Source: Streptomyces barringtoniae
Lineage (GTDB): Bacteria; Actinomycetota; Actinomycetes; Streptomycetales; Streptomycetaceae
Assembly: GCF_020819595.1 (NCBI RefSeq)
Contig: NZ_JAJHNP010000022.1
Span: 62,001 to 126,000, forward strand
Reading direction: 5' to 3'
DNA: 64,000 nucleotides
Shown here: piece after piece, positions 6,781 through 15,794 of the stretch
Layout: every line of letters begins with the position of its first letter
How positions within the stretch are numbered: the first letter of the stretch is position 1
Program-made: the position numbers and the translations under genes
Notes under the pieces: model-generated
Seen by the model: the letters and a program-made list of their open reading frames with translations, nothing else
What the model was told of the DNA's origin: nothing
Databases searched by the model: none

Positions 6781-8441
6781 GCAGGCGACGACGGCCGGGT
6801 CCGCAGCAACGGCAGAAGCGGCAGAACCTACGGGCTGGACAGCCGCGGACCCTGCGGACCCGGCTCGTCGTCGCGTCGGTGGTGCTGATCGCCGTGGTGT
6901 GCGCGGTGATCGGCACCGTCACGACGGTGGCGCTGCGCTCGCATCTGTACGACCAGCTGAACGGCCAGCTCCGGGAGGCCTCCGCGCGCGCGGCGGGCGG
7001 GTTCGGGCCGGTGCCGGGCGGGCTGAAGAACGGTGTCACACCGCCGGACCAGCAGGGCGACGAGCAGGACAAGCGCCTTTCCAAGGAGACGAAGCCGGCC
7101 GACTTCGTCGCGCGGGGCCCGCAGCCCAGCGGCACCATCGCGGCGAAGGTCGAGAACGGTGTCATCACCGACGCCAAGGTCGGCAACAAGTCCAAGGACG
7201 ACAACAACGTCCCGCAGATGAGCGCCAAGTCGCTGACCGCCCCCCAGCTCAAGGCGCTCGGCTCCGTCGCCAGGGACCAGAGGATCCACAGCGCGGAGAT
7301 CCCCGGGCTCGGCGACTACCAGGTGCTGTACGTCGACGGCAACAACGGCACCTATTACGTCGCCCTGCCCACCGCGGAGGCCGACGGCACCATCGACACC
7401 CTGATCCTCGTCGAGATCAGCGTCACCGCCGCGGGTCTCATCGCCGCCACCCTCGCCGGGACCGTCATCGTCGGCGTCGCCACCCGCCCCCTGCGCAAGG
7501 TCGCCGCCACCGCCACCCGGGTCTCCGAACTCCCGCTGCACACGGGCGAGGTGAACCTGAGCGAGCGGGTCCCGGAGTCCGAGTGCGACCCGCACACCGA
7601 GGTCGGCCAGGTCGGTGCCGCGCTCAACCGGATGCTCGACCATGTGCACGGCGCCCTGCACGCCCGGCAGCAGAGCGAGATGCGGGTACGGCAGTTCGTC
7701 GCCGACGCCAGTCATGAGCTGCGCACCCCGCTCGCGTCCATCCGCGGGTACGCGGAACTCACGAGACGCGGGCGGGAGCAGGTCGGGCCCGACACCCGGC
7801 ACGCCCTCGGCCGGATCGAGTCCGAGGCGGGCCGGATGACCCTCCTCGTCGAGGATCTCCTCCTGCTCGCCCGCCTCGACGCGGGACGGCCGCTGCAGTT
7901 CGAGCAGACCGATCTCGTCCCGCTCGTCGTGGACACGGTCAGCGACTCGCGCGCGGCCGGCATGGACCACAACTGGCGGCTCGACCTGCCCGACGAACCC
8001 GCCCTCGTGTCGGCGGACGCGGCACGCATCCAGCAGGTGCTGGTCAACCTGCTCGGCAACGCCCGCAAGCACACCCCGCCCGGTACGACCGTCACCGCGC
8101 GCGTGCAGCGGCGCGGGCCGTGGATGTGCGTCGACGTCGAGGACAACGGGCAGGGCATCCCGCCGGACCTGTTGCCGCACGTCTTCGAGCGGTTCGCGCG
8201 CGGCGACTCCGCGCGGTCCAGGGCCACCGGGTCGACGGGCCTCGGGCTCGCCATCGTCCAGGCGGTCGCGGCCGCGCACGGGGGTGCCGTCACCGTCGAC
8301 AGCGTTCCGGGGCGGACCGTGTTCACCGTGCACCTGCCCGCGCTCGTCCCTGCCGCCGTGCGGCCCGCGCCCGAAACCGACTGGCGATCGCACTCACAGG
8401 CACAGCACAGTGCCACCACATGGGTGCGACAGGGCGCATGA
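6777..8441 (+). CDS. Two-component sensor histidine kinase (HAMP-HisKA-HATPase)
   Basis: 554 residues. Basic N-terminus, membrane segment about 27-52, an extracytoplasmic sensor region of about 150 residues rich in Lys/Asp/Gly, second membrane segment about 204-232, then HAMP. The phospho-accepting His is H313 in SHELRTPLASIRGY. The ATPase domain shows the N box (LVNLLGNARKHTPPGT), G1 (VDVEDNGQGIP) and G2 (GSTGLGLAIVQAV). It starts inside the regulator's stop codon. The signal is unknown; the large soluble loop with no Cys suggests sensing outside the membrane. The next gene starts 15 bases after the stop, so the kinase probably shares a transcript with the glycosyltransferases. Confidence 0.92.
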   Translation: MSRRRRPGPQQRQKRQNLRAGQPRTLRTRLVVASVVLIAVVCAVIGTVTTVALRSHLYDQLNGQLREASARAAGGFGPVPGGLKNGVTPPDQQGDEQDKRLSKETKPADFVARGPQPSGTIAAKVENGVITDAKVGNKSKDDNNVPQMSAKSLTAPQLKALGSVARDQRIHSAEIPGLGDYQVLYVDGNNGTYYVALPTAEADGTIDTLILVEISVTAAGLIAATLAGTVIVGVATRPLRKVAATATRVSELPLHTGEVNLSERVPESECDPHTEVGQVGAALNRMLDHVHGALHARQQSEMRVRQFVADASHELRTPLASIRGYAELTRRGREQVGPDTRHALGRIESEAGRMTLLVEDLLLLARLDAGRPLQFEQTDLVPLVVDTVSDSRAAGMDHNWRLDLPDEPALVSADAARIQQVLVNLLGNARKHTPPGTTVTARVQRRGPWMCVDVEDNGQGIPPDLLPHVFERFARGDSARSRATGSTGLGLAIVQAVAAAHGGAVTVDSVPGRTVFTVHLPALVPAAVRPAPETDWRSHSQAQHSATTWVRQGA

Positions 8442-8455
8442 GTTGAGTCGGTTCC

Positions 8456-9967
8456 ATGCGAACCGACTCTTCTCCCGGCACCCTGCCGGCGCGGGAGCAC
8501 CTCCCGGCCGCAGACGCCGGTACGCCTGTCCTGGACGTAGTGATCCCCGTCTACAACGAGGAGAAGGACCTCCAGCCGTGCGTCCGCAGACTGCACGAGC
8601 ACCTCACGCGAACCTTCCCGTACGCCTTCCGCATCACGGTCGCGGACAACGCGTCCACGGACACCACCCCGATGGTGGCGGCGCGGCTGGCGGCGGAGCT
8701 CCCCGAGGTCACCAACTTCCGCCTGGAACAGAAGGGCCGCGGGCGGGCCCTCAGGACCGTCTGGTCCGCGTCCGAGGCGCCGATCCTCGCCTACATGGAC
8801 GTCGACCTGTCCACCGACCTCAACGCCCTGCTGCCGCTGGTGGCGCCGCTGATCTCCGGCCACTCGGACCTCGCGATCGGCTCCCGGCTCGCCCGCACCT
8901 CCCGGGTCGTGCGCGGCCCCAAGCGGGAGCTCATCAGCCGGGCCTACAACCTGATCCTGCGCGGCTCGCTGCAGGCCCGCTTCTCCGACGCCCAGTGCGG
9001 GTTCAAGGCCATCCGGCGCGATGTGGCCCAGGTGCTGCTGCCGCTGGTGGAGGACACCGGCTGGTTCTTCGACACCGAGATGCTGGTGCTCGCCGAGCGT
9101 GCGGGGCTCCGCATCCACGAGGTGCCCGTCGACTGGGTCGACGACCCCGACTCCACCGTGCACATCGTGAAGACCGCCACCGACGACCTCAAGGGCGTCT
9201 GGCGGGTCGGCAAGGCGCTGGCCACCGGTTCGCTCCCGCTGGACCGGCTCACCCGGCCCTTCGGCGACGATCCACGCGACCGCGAACTCACCAACGTCCC
9301 CACGGGACTGGCCCGCCAACTCGTCGGCTTCTGCGTGGTCGGCGGCCTGTCCACCCTCTTCTACCTCCTCCTCTACAGCGTGTTCCGGCAGTTCTCCGGC
9401 TCCCAGATCGCCAACGCGCTCGCCCTGCTGGTCTCCGCGGTCGCCAACACGGCCGCCAACCGCCGGCTCACCTTCGGGGTGCGCGGCCGGGGCGACGCCG
9501 TACGCCACCAGGCGCAGGGCCTGGTCGTCTTCGGCATCGGTCTCGCGCTGACCAGCGGCTCCCTGGCCGCCCTGAACGCGGCCGGCGACCACCCGGCGCA
9601 CTCCACCGAGCTGGCGGTGCTCATCGCCGCCAACCTCGCCGCGACCGTGCTGCGGTTCCTGCTCTTCCGCGCCTGGGTGTTCCCGGACCGCGACGAGTCC
9701 GGCACCGGCTCGGCGGTCGGCGCCTCCCACCCCCTCTCCTCGCCGACCTACCGCACGAGCACGACCCCGCCGCACGGCACGACCGCTCCGTACGGCACGA
9801 CCGCTCCGTACGCACCGCTGCCCCAGCGCCCGGTGCCGTACCAGCAGCCGTATCCGACGGCCGCCCAGGTCCGCGCCGGTGAAGCCGCGGACGGCAGCTG
9901 GAGGGACGCCACCGCGCGACTGCAGCCGGTGCGCCCTCACGACACCGATCCGGGGGATCCCCGATGA
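8456..9967 (+). CDS. GT2 polyprenyl-phosphate glycosyltransferase fused to a GtrA-type membrane domain
   Basis: 503 residues. Residues about 20-270 are a DPM1-like GT-A domain: VVIPVYNEEKDL opening, NASTD, the metal-binding DVDLSTDL, and GSRLA...GFKAI. This class transfers a sugar from a nucleotide donor onto undecaprenyl phosphate. Residues about 285-415 form four membrane helices of the GtrA family (RQLVGFCVVGGLSTLFY...NFVW-like 'FLLFRAWVFP'), thought to help flip the lipid-linked sugar. The C-terminal 80 residues are a disordered Pro/Thr/Tyr/Gln tail with an imperfect repeat HGTTAPYGTTAPYAP. Its stop overlaps the following GT39 gene (ATGA), which is the likely user of the lipid-sugar. Confidence 0.88.
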   Translation: MRTDSSPGTLPAREHLPAADAGTPVLDVVIPVYNEEKDLQPCVRRLHEHLTRTFPYAFRITVADNASTDTTPMVAARLAAELPEVTNFRLEQKGRGRALRTVWSASEAPILAYMDVDLSTDLNALLPLVAPLISGHSDLAIGSRLARTSRVVRGPKRELISRAYNLILRGSLQARFSDAQCGFKAIRRDVAQVLLPLVEDTGWFFDTEMLVLAERAGLRIHEVPVDWVDDPDSTVHIVKTATDDLKGVWRVGKALATGSLPLDRLTRPFGDDPRDRELTNVPTGLARQLVGFCVVGGLSTLFYLLLYSVFRQFSGSQIANALALLVSAVANTAANRRLTFGVRGRGDAVRHQAQGLVVFGIGLALTSGSLAALNAAGDHPAHSTELAVLIAANLAATVLRFLLFRAWVFPDRDESGTGSAVGASHPLSSPTYRTSTTPPHGTTAPYGTTAPYAPLPQRPVPYQQPYPTAAQVRAGEAADGSWRDATARLQPVRPHDTDPGDPR

Positions 9968-12135
9968 CCACGCACTACGACCAGCAGGCCGCCCGGCAGA
10001 GCGGTACGACCGTCTGGGGCCCGCCCCCGGCCGCTCCCCCGCGGGCCCCCGAGTCCGGCGAGCCCGGGCAGCCGATCCTGCGCAGACCGTGGCGCGGCCG
10101 GCCCGAGGATCCCCGCTGGGTGCGTCCGGCCTTCCTCGGCCTGCTGGCCGCCACCCTCCTGCTCTACCTGTACGACCTCAGCGCCTCCGGCTACGCCAAC
10201 TCCTTCTACTCGGCGGCTGTACAGGCGGGCAGCAAGTCCTGGAAGGCGTTCTTCTTCGGCTCGCTGGACGCGGGCAACGCCATCACCGTCGACAAGCCGT
10301 CGGCCTTCCTGTGGCCGATGGAACTGTCCGTGAGGATCTTCGGCCTGAACTCCTGGGCGATCCTCACCCCCGAGGTCCTCATGGGCGTCGGCACGGTGGC
10401 CGTCGTCTACGCGGCGGTGCGGCGCCGGTTCAGCCCGGCGGCGGGTCTGGTCGCGGGCGCGGTGCTCGCGCTCACCCCCGTGGCCGCGCTGATGTTCCGG
10501 TTCGACAACCCGGACGCGATGCTGGCCCTGCTGATGGCACTGGCCTGCTACTTCGTCGTACGGGCGGTGGAGGACGGCCGGACGAGGTGGCTGGTGTGGG
10601 CCGGGGCGGCGATCGGCTTCGCCTTCCTCGCCAAGACGCTGCAGGCCTTCCTGATCCTGCCGCCGCTGGCGATCGTCTACGCCGTCTGCGGTCCGGTGCG
10701 GCTGCGCAGGCGCCTGGCCCAGCTGGGCCTCGCCACCATCGCGCTCGTGGTCTGCGGCGGCTGGTGGGTCGCGATCGTCGAGCTGTGGCCGGCCTCCTCC
10801 CGCCCCTACATCGGCGGTTCGCAGAACAACAGCTTCCTCGAACTGACCTTCGGCTACAACGGCCTCGGCCGCATCAACGGCGACGAGACCGGAAGCGTCG
10901 TGCCCGGCGGCAACGGCAACAACGGCGGGGGCGGGATGTGGGGCGCCACCGGCTGGGACCGGATGTTCAACTCCGAGATCGGCGGCCAGATCTCCTGGCT
11001 GCTCCCGGCCGCGCTGATCCTGCTGGTCGCGGGCCTGTGGGCGACCCGTAAGGCGCGCCGCACGTCCGTCACACGGGCCTCGTTCCTGGTGTGGGGCGGC
11101 TCGCTGCTGATCACCGTGGTGGTCTTCAGCTACATGGCGGGCATCTTCCACCAGTACTACACGGTGGCGCTCGCGCCTTACCTCGCGGCCGTCGTCGGCA
11201 TGGGCGCCGGGCTGCTGTGGGAGCGGCGCAAGGAGACCTGGGCGTCGATCACCCTGGCCGCGTCCGTGGTGGCCGCGGCCGGCTGGGGATACGTCCTGCT
11301 CAACCGGACCTCGGCCTATCTCCCCTGGCTGAAGTGGCTGGTCCTGATCGGGGGTATGGCGGCCGCGCTGGGCCTGGTCTTCGCCGGCCGGATCTCCCGG
11401 CGGGCGGCCCTCGGCGTGGCGGCGGTGGGCCTGGTGGCCGCGCTCGCCGGACCGACGGCGTACACCCTCAGCACGGTGGAGTCCGCGCACACCGGCTCCA
11501 TCCCGACGGCCGGCCCGGCGGGCGCGGGCATGATGGGCTTCGGCGGCGGCCGGGGGCCAGGTGGCGGCATGCGAGGCGGCTTCGGCGGCGGTGGCATGCC
11601 GGGACAGCCGGGACAGCAGAACGGCCAGGGCCGACCGGGTCAGCAGCAAGGTCGGCAGAACGGCAACGGCTTCCCGGGCGGCGGCTTCGGCGGCGGCGTG
11701 CCCGGCCGGACGGGCGAGGGCGGCATGGGCGGCGGCGGTGGCGCCGGCGGCCTGGTGAACGGCGCGGACGTCTCCTCCGCCGCCAGGGAACTCCTGGCCG
11801 AGGACGCCTCGAAGTACACCTGGGTGGCCGCGTCCATCGGTTCGCAGAACGCGGCCGGCTACCAGCTGGCCACCGGTGACCCGGTGATGGCGATCGGCGG
11901 CTTCAACGGCACCGACCCGTCCCCGACGCTGGCGCAGTTCGAGAAGTACGTGGCGGAAGGAAAGATCCACTACTTCATCGCGGGCGGAGGCATGGGCGGA
12001 GGCATGGGTGGTGGCATGGGCGGCAGCAGCAGCGGTACGTCGTCCCGGATCACCTCCTGGGTCGAGAGCAACTTCAAGAAGGTGACGGTCGGTTCGGCCA
12101 CCTTCTACGACCTGACGCAGAAGAAGAGCGGCTGA
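9964..12135 (+). CDS. GT39/ArnT-like membrane glycosyltransferase with Gly-rich extracellular tail
   Basis: 723 residues. After a Pro-rich cytosolic N-terminus, about 12 membrane helices follow. The first outer loop has 'SGYANSFYSAAVQAGSKSWKAFFFGSLDAGNAITVDKP', the acidic loop typical of the PMT/ArnT GT-C fold that uses polyprenyl-phosphate sugars outside the membrane. From about residue 510 the protein becomes extracellular and very Gly-rich (GGGRGPGGGMRGGFGGGGM, later GGMGGGMGGGMGG), bracketing a small folded domain (about 600-700). It likely glycosylates a surface polymer or protein with the sugar delivered by the upstream GT2/GtrA protein. Acceptor unknown. Confidence 0.87.
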   Translation: MTTHYDQQAARQSGTTVWGPPPAAPPRAPESGEPGQPILRRPWRGRPEDPRWVRPAFLGLLAATLLLYLYDLSASGYANSFYSAAVQAGSKSWKAFFFGSLDAGNAITVDKPSAFLWPMELSVRIFGLNSWAILTPEVLMGVGTVAVVYAAVRRRFSPAAGLVAGAVLALTPVAALMFRFDNPDAMLALLMALACYFVVRAVEDGRTRWLVWAGAAIGFAFLAKTLQAFLILPPLAIVYAVCGPVRLRRRLAQLGLATIALVVCGGWWVAIVELWPASSRPYIGGSQNNSFLELTFGYNGLGRINGDETGSVVPGGNGNNGGGGMWGATGWDRMFNSEIGGQISWLLPAALILLVAGLWATRKARRTSVTRASFLVWGGSLLITVVVFSYMAGIFHQYYTVALAPYLAAVVGMGAGLLWERRKETWASITLAASVVAAAGWGYVLLNRTSAYLPWLKWLVLIGGMAAALGLVFAGRISRRAALGVAAVGLVAALAGPTAYTLSTVESAHTGSIPTAGPAGAGMMGFGGGRGPGGGMRGGFGGGGMPGQPGQQNGQGRPGQQQGRQNGNGFPGGGFGGGVPGRTGEGGMGGGGGAGGLVNGADVSSAARELLAEDASKYTWVAASIGSQNAAGYQLATGDPVMAIGGFNGTDPSPTLAQFEKYVAEGKIHYFIAGGGMGGGMGGGMGGSSSGTSSRITSWVESNFKKVTVGSATFYDLTQKKSG

Positions 12136-12163
12136 CAGGCGGAATCCGGCCGGCAGAAAAACC

Positions 12164-12203
12164 TGTCGTACACCGTATAGTGATCGCTATACGGTGTACG
12201 ACA
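12164..12203. promoter_or_regulatory. Perfect 17-bp-arm palindrome over the MFS start, candidate TetR operator
   Basis: TGTCGTACACCGTATAG at 12164-12180 is repeated inverted at 12187-12203 around a 6-bp spacer. The right arm contains TATACG, a fair -10 hexamer ending nine bases before the ATG at 12203, so the transcript is probably leaderless and the repressor would cover the promoter and start codon. The TetR gene is the next but one gene in the same unit. Confidence 0.75.
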
Positions 12204-13597
12204 TGTCTGCTTCCCAAGGTCATCCCCAGCGCTGGCTGATCCTCGGCGTGATCTGCCTCGCCCAGCTCACCGTGCTGCTCGACAACACCGTCCTGAACGT
12301 GGCCATCCCCTCGCTCACCCGCGAGCTGCACGCGGCCACCTCCGACATCCAGTGGATGATCAACGCCTACTCCCTGGTGCAGTCCGGACTGCTGCTCACC
12401 GCGGGCAGCGCCGCCGACCGCTACGGCCGAAAGAAGATGCTCATCGCGGGGCTCGCCCTCTTCGGCATCGGCTCCCTGGCGGCCGGACTGGCCGGTTCCA
12501 CCGGCCGGCTGATCGCCGCGCGGGCCGGCATGGGCGTCGGCGGTGCGCTGCTGCTCACCACCACGCTCGCCGTGGCCATGCAGATCTTCACACCCGAGGA
12601 ACAGCCGAAGGCGATCGGCATCTGGAGTGCGGTCGCCGCGCTCGGCTTCGCGGCGGGCCCGCTCATCGGAGGGTTCGTGCTGAACCACTTCTGGTGGGGC
12701 GCGATCTTCCTGATCAACATCCCGGTCGCGGTGCTGGCCCTGGTCGCGGTGGCGGCCCTGGTGCCGGAGTCGAAGAGCCCGCGCGGCGACCGTCCGGACC
12801 TGCTCGGCGCGCTGCTGTCCACCATCGGCATGGCCTCGCTCGTCTTCGCGATCATCTCCGGCCCGCACCACGGCTGGACCTCGGCGCGGGTGCTGGGCAC
12901 CGCCGCCGTCGCGGTGGTGGTGCTCGGTGTCTTCGCCTGGTGGGAGAGCCGCGTCGGCGAGCCGATGCTCGACCTCCGTCTCTTCCGGGACCGGCGGTTC
13001 ACGGGTGCGGTGGCCGGGGCCGTCCTCATCACCTTCGGCATGGGCGGGGCGTTGTTCCTGCTGACCCAGCATCTGCAGTTCGTGCTCGGGTACGGGCCGC
13101 TGGAGGCGGGGCTGCGGACCGCTCCGCTGGCCCTGACCGTGGTGCTGCTCAACTTCACGGGGCTGTCGGCGAAGTGGTCCGGACGGCTGGGCACGCCGTT
13201 GTCCGTCGCGCTCGGCATGCTGCTGATGTCCTCGGGGCTGGTGGCGATCGCGGTTGCCTCCGGCGGCTACGCCGGGTTGCTGCTCGGGCTGGTGCTGATC
13301 GGGGCGGGGTGCGCCGTCGCCAACCCCGCGATGGCGCACGCCGTCATGAGCGCGATCCCCCCGGAGAAGGCGGGGGTGGGAGCCGGTGTCAACGGCACCC
13401 TCGCCGAATTCGGGAACGGGCTCGGTGTGGCCGTGCTGGGTGCCGTGCTCAGCTCTTCCGTGGCCTCGGGGGAGTCGTTGTCCGCCGGGCTCGGGGCTGG
13501 TCAGCTGGTGGGGGCGGTTGCCGTGCTGCTGGGTGGGTTCGTGGCAGCGGGGCTGCTTCGGCGGGCGGAGCGGAAGGTCGCCCAGGAGCTCGGGTGA
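12203..13597 (+). CDS. MFS drug-efflux transporter, DHA2 (14-helix) family
   Basis: 464 residues with about 14 hydrophobic helices. Family motifs include 'LDNTVLNVAIPSLTREL' in helix 1, 'GSAADRYGRKKMLIAG' (motif A, loop 2-3) and a motif-C-like glycine run ('GFAAGPLIGGFVLNHFWWGAIFLINIPVAV'). Such proton-driven exporters expel cationic dyes, disinfectants or antibiotics. ATG 12203 is taken; an in-frame GTG at 12194 lies inside the operator palindrome. There is no room for a ribosome binding site because the operator ends at the start codon. The TetR gene follows closely and presumably represses this operon. Confidence 0.9.
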   Translation: MSASQGHPQRWLILGVICLAQLTVLLDNTVLNVAIPSLTRELHAATSDIQWMINAYSLVQSGLLLTAGSAADRYGRKKMLIAGLALFGIGSLAAGLAGSTGRLIAARAGMGVGGALLLTTTLAVAMQIFTPEEQPKAIGIWSAVAALGFAAGPLIGGFVLNHFWWGAIFLINIPVAVLALVAVAALVPESKSPRGDRPDLLGALLSTIGMASLVFAIISGPHHGWTSARVLGTAAVAVVVLGVFAWWESRVGEPMLDLRLFRDRRFTGAVAGAVLITFGMGGALFLLTQHLQFVLGYGPLEAGLRTAPLALTVVLLNFTGLSAKWSGRLGTPLSVALGMLLMSSGLVAIAVASGGYAGLLLGLVLIGAGCAVANPAMAHAVMSAIPPEKAGVGAGVNGTLAEFGNGLGVAVLGAVLSSSVASGESLSAGLGAGQLVGAVAVLLGGFVAAGLLRRAERKVAQELG

Positions 13598-13633
13598 TAT
13601 GGGTATGTGAGCGGAATCGAGGAGGGTGTGCCG

Positions 13634-14398
13634 GTGGTGAAGGACGCAGGTCGGTCGCCGCGAGCCAGTGTGTGGCTCGCGGCCAGTGCCCGCCGGAGCG
13701 GTCGTAGCGGTGGCGGGCAGCCCTCCGGGCTCGACCGTGAGCGGATCACGACCGTGTCCGTACGGCTGCTGGATGCCGAGGGGCTGGCGAAGTTCTCCAT
13801 GCGGCGGCTGGCCGCGGAGCTGAACGTCACCGCGATGTCCCTGTACTGGTACGTCGACACCAAGGACGACCTGCTCGAACTCGCCCTGGACGCGGCCTTC
13901 GGCGAGCTGCGGCTGCCGGATCCGGACGCCGAGGGCGAGGACTGGCGCGAGCAACTGCGCGGGCTGGCCACCGAGTACCGCGCGCTGCTGGTGCGCCACC
14001 CCTGGCTGTCGCCGCTGGCGGGCCGCTATCTCAACATCGGCCCGAACTCGCTGGCGTTCTCCCGCGCGGTCCAGCGGGTCGTCCGCCGGGCGGGGCTGCC
14101 CGCGCACGGGGTGACGGGGGCGATCTCGGCCGTCTTCCAGTTCGTGTACGGCTTCGGCACGATCGAGGGCCATTTCTTCGCCCGGATCGCGGACACCGGG
14201 CTGAGCCCCGAGGAGTACTACGAGCAGGCGATGGCCCAGGCGACCGAGGCCCCGGGGACCGCCGAGGTCGTCGAGGAGTCGAAGGACCTCATGGCGGCCC
14301 GCGGCGGGGACACGGTCGACGAGATGCTGGACCGCGACTTCGGCTACGCCCTGGACCTGCTGATCGCCGGCATCGAGGCGATGGTGACCCGGGGCTGA
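13634..14398 (+). CDS. TetR-family regulator with TetR_C-type ligand domain
   Basis: About 254 residues. A basic N-terminal arm (to about 35) precedes the helix-turn-helix 'TTVSVRLLDAEGLAKFSMRRLAAELNVTAMSLYWYVDTKDDLLELALD', whose SLYWYV resembles TetR-class recognition helices. The ligand domain (about 95-250) resembles TetR_C, with 'HPWLSPLAGRYLNIGPNSLAFSRAV'. GTG 13634 is placed seven bases after GGAGGG; GTG at 13607 is a longer alternative. It lies 36 bases after the efflux gene on the same strand. Known members of this subclass repress efflux genes and respond to the exported drug; the 40-bp palindrome at 12164 is its probable target. Confidence 0.88.
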   Translation: MVKDAGRSPRASVWLAASARRSGRSGGGQPSGLDRERITTVSVRLLDAEGLAKFSMRRLAAELNVTAMSLYWYVDTKDDLLELALDAAFGELRLPDPDAEGEDWREQLRGLATEYRALLVRHPWLSPLAGRYLNIGPNSLAFSRAVQRVVRRAGLPAHGVTGAISAVFQFVYGFGTIEGHFFARIADTGLSPEEYYEQAMAQATEAPGTAEVVEESKDLMAARGGDTVDEMLDRDFGYALDLLIAGIEAMVTRG

Positions 14399-14869
14399 CT
14401 ACTGCCCCTCCACCAGCCGCGCCGGAAACCCGCCGGTGGCCACCGGGCTCCAGCGCTCCGGCGTCACGCGGATGATCGACTTGCCCTGCTTCGCCATGGC
14501 CGCGCGGTACTCGTCCCAGTCCGGGTGCTCGCCGGCGATGTTGCGGTAGTACTCGACCAGCGGCTCCACGGACTCGGGTGTGTCGATGACCTCGGCCGTA
14601 CCGTCGATCTGGACCCAGGGCCCGTTCCACTCGTCGCTCAGCACGAGCACGCTCACTCGCGGGTCGCGCTTGGCGTTACGGGTCTTGGCCCGCTCGGGGT
14701 AGGTGGACACGACGATCCGGCCCGAGTCGTCGACCCCGCAGGTCAGCGGGGAGGCCTGCGGCCCGCCGTCGGCGCGGCGCGTGATGAGCAGCGCGCGATG
14801 GCGGGGCCTGACGAAATCGAGCAACTCGTCCAGCGATACGCGGGTGTTGGTAGCGATGTTCGGTGCCAT
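14399..14869 (-). CDS. PPOX-class F420-dependent oxidoreductase
   Basis: 156 residues of the pyridoxamine-phosphate-oxidase-like split-barrel fold: 'DELLDFVRPRHRALLITRRADGGPQASPLTCGVDDSGRIVVSTYPERAKTRNAKRDPRVSVLVLSDEWNGPWVQIDGTAEVID'. The 'K(T/A)RN..RDPRVS' stretch is characteristic of actinobacterial F420-binding members. These enzymes use F420H2 to reduce varied substrates; the substrate here is unknown. It converges end-to-end with the TetR gene (no gap). It is separated by nine bases from the upstream YceI gene on the same strand, so co-transcription is possible. Confidence 0.8.
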   Translation of the reverse strand: MAPNIATNTRVSLDELLDFVRPRHRALLITRRADGGPQASPLTCGVDDSGRIVVSTYPERAKTRNAKRDPRVSVLVLSDEWNGPWVQIDGTAEVIDTPESVEPLVEYYRNIAGEHPDWDEYRAAMAKQGKSIIRVTPERWSPVATGGFPARLVEGQ

Positions 14870-14878
14870 GCCTGCACC

Positions 14879-15700
14879 TTAGACCGCGGGCAGGGAATCT
14901 CCCTGCACCGCCTGGATGTCCAGTTCCACCTTCAGGGTCGTACCGATCGCCGCGATGCCCGCCTGGAGGACCTGGTTGTAGTTCATCGCGAAGTCCTCCC
15001 GCCGCAGCTCGGCCGTCGCGCGGAACGCGGCCCGCGTGCCGCCCCACGGGTCGGCGCCGGTGCCGAGGTAGGCGAGGGCCAGGTCCACCGGTCGTACCAC
15101 CCCGTGCATGGACAGCTCGCCGTGGACCGTCCAGCGGTCGGAGCCCGACCGGGTCAGGCCCGTCGAACGGTAGGTGATCTCCGGGTGCCGCTCCACGTCG
15201 AGGAAGTCCGCCGACTTCAGGTGCCCGTCGCGCATGCCGTTGCCGGTGTCGACGGACGCGGCCCTGATCACCGCTTCCACACGGGACTTGGCGACGTCGT
15301 CCGGTGCGATCTCGATCGTGCCGCCGAACTCCGTGAACCGGCCGTGCATGCTGGAGATCCCGAGGTGCTGGGCGACCGCGGCGACGGAGGAGTGCACCGG
15401 GTCGATGGTCCAGGGACCGGGCGGCGGCAGTTCGGTGCCGCCCTGCCGGGCCAGCGTGACCGTGCCGACCTCGGCCCGGCCGCTCGCGGTGACGATCGCG
15501 GAGGAGGCCGCGGGCGCGTACCCGACGGCCGTCACGATCACGGTGTACGCCCCCGGCGCCAGCTCGGTGGCATCCCGTACGGCCCCCTCGGTGTCCGCCT
15601 CGGCGCGCAGCACCTGCGTACCGGTCATGTCGGTCACCGTGACGACCGCGTGCGACACGGCCCACCCGTCCCGCGTGCGGATCTTCGCGGTCAGTCCCAT
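14879..15700 (-). CDS. YceI-family protein with N-terminal carboxypeptidase-regulatory-like domain
   Basis: 273 residues. Residues 1-90 ('TAKIRTRDGWAVSHAVVTVTDMTGTQVLRAEADTEGAVRDATELAPGAYTVIVTAVGYAPA') form a beta-sandwich like those repeated in the neighbouring MFS protein. Residues about 97-270 are a YceI lipocalin-like barrel ('WTIDPVHSSVAAVAQHLGISSMHGRFTEFGGTIEI', 'HPEITYRST', 'DFAMNYNQVL'), a fold that binds isoprenoid lipids. ATG 15700 is preceded by GGAGA; a longer frame reaches 15763 but has no ribosome site. No signal peptide, unlike periplasmic E. coli YceI, so it is probably cytosolic. A strong hairpin lies between it and the MFS gene. Confidence 0.82.
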   Translation of the reverse strand: MGLTAKIRTRDGWAVSHAVVTVTDMTGTQVLRAEADTEGAVRDATELAPGAYTVIVTAVGYAPAASSAIVTASGRAEVGTVTLARQGGTELPPPGPWTIDPVHSSVAAVAQHLGISSMHGRFTEFGGTIEIAPDDVAKSRVEAVIRAASVDTGNGMRDGHLKSADFLDVERHPEITYRSTGLTRSGSDRWTVHGELSMHGVVRPVDLALAYLGTGADPWGGTRAAFRATAELRREDFAMNYNQVLQAGIAAIGTTLKVELDIQAVQGDSLPAV

Positions 15701-15743
15701 CCCGTTTTCTCCCTGCAAAGCCTTACAAATCGGTCGTATGACA

Positions 15744-15787
15744 CCGGCCCGTGGCGCACACACGACGGTATGTGTGCCACGGGCCGG
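15744..15787 (-). terminator. Strong hairpin between MFS and YceI genes
   Basis: Arms CCGGCCCGTGGCGCACACA and TGTGTGCCACGGGCCGG (one bulge) sit just after the MFS stop. It probably ends or attenuates the MarR-MFS transcript before the YceI gene; there is no U-tract. Confidence 0.7.
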
Positions 15788-15794
15788 GAGTGAA

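Noticed and set aside
7712..9940. Long minus-strand open frame antisense to the kinase and glycosyltransferase genes
   Set aside because: Sequence is Gly/Arg/Val-rich with no domain; the plus-strand proteins carry full catalytic motifs.
12074..14173. Minus-strand frame of about 700 codons over the efflux and TetR genes
   Set aside because: Gln/His/Arg/Gly-rich nonsense opposite well-recognised genes.
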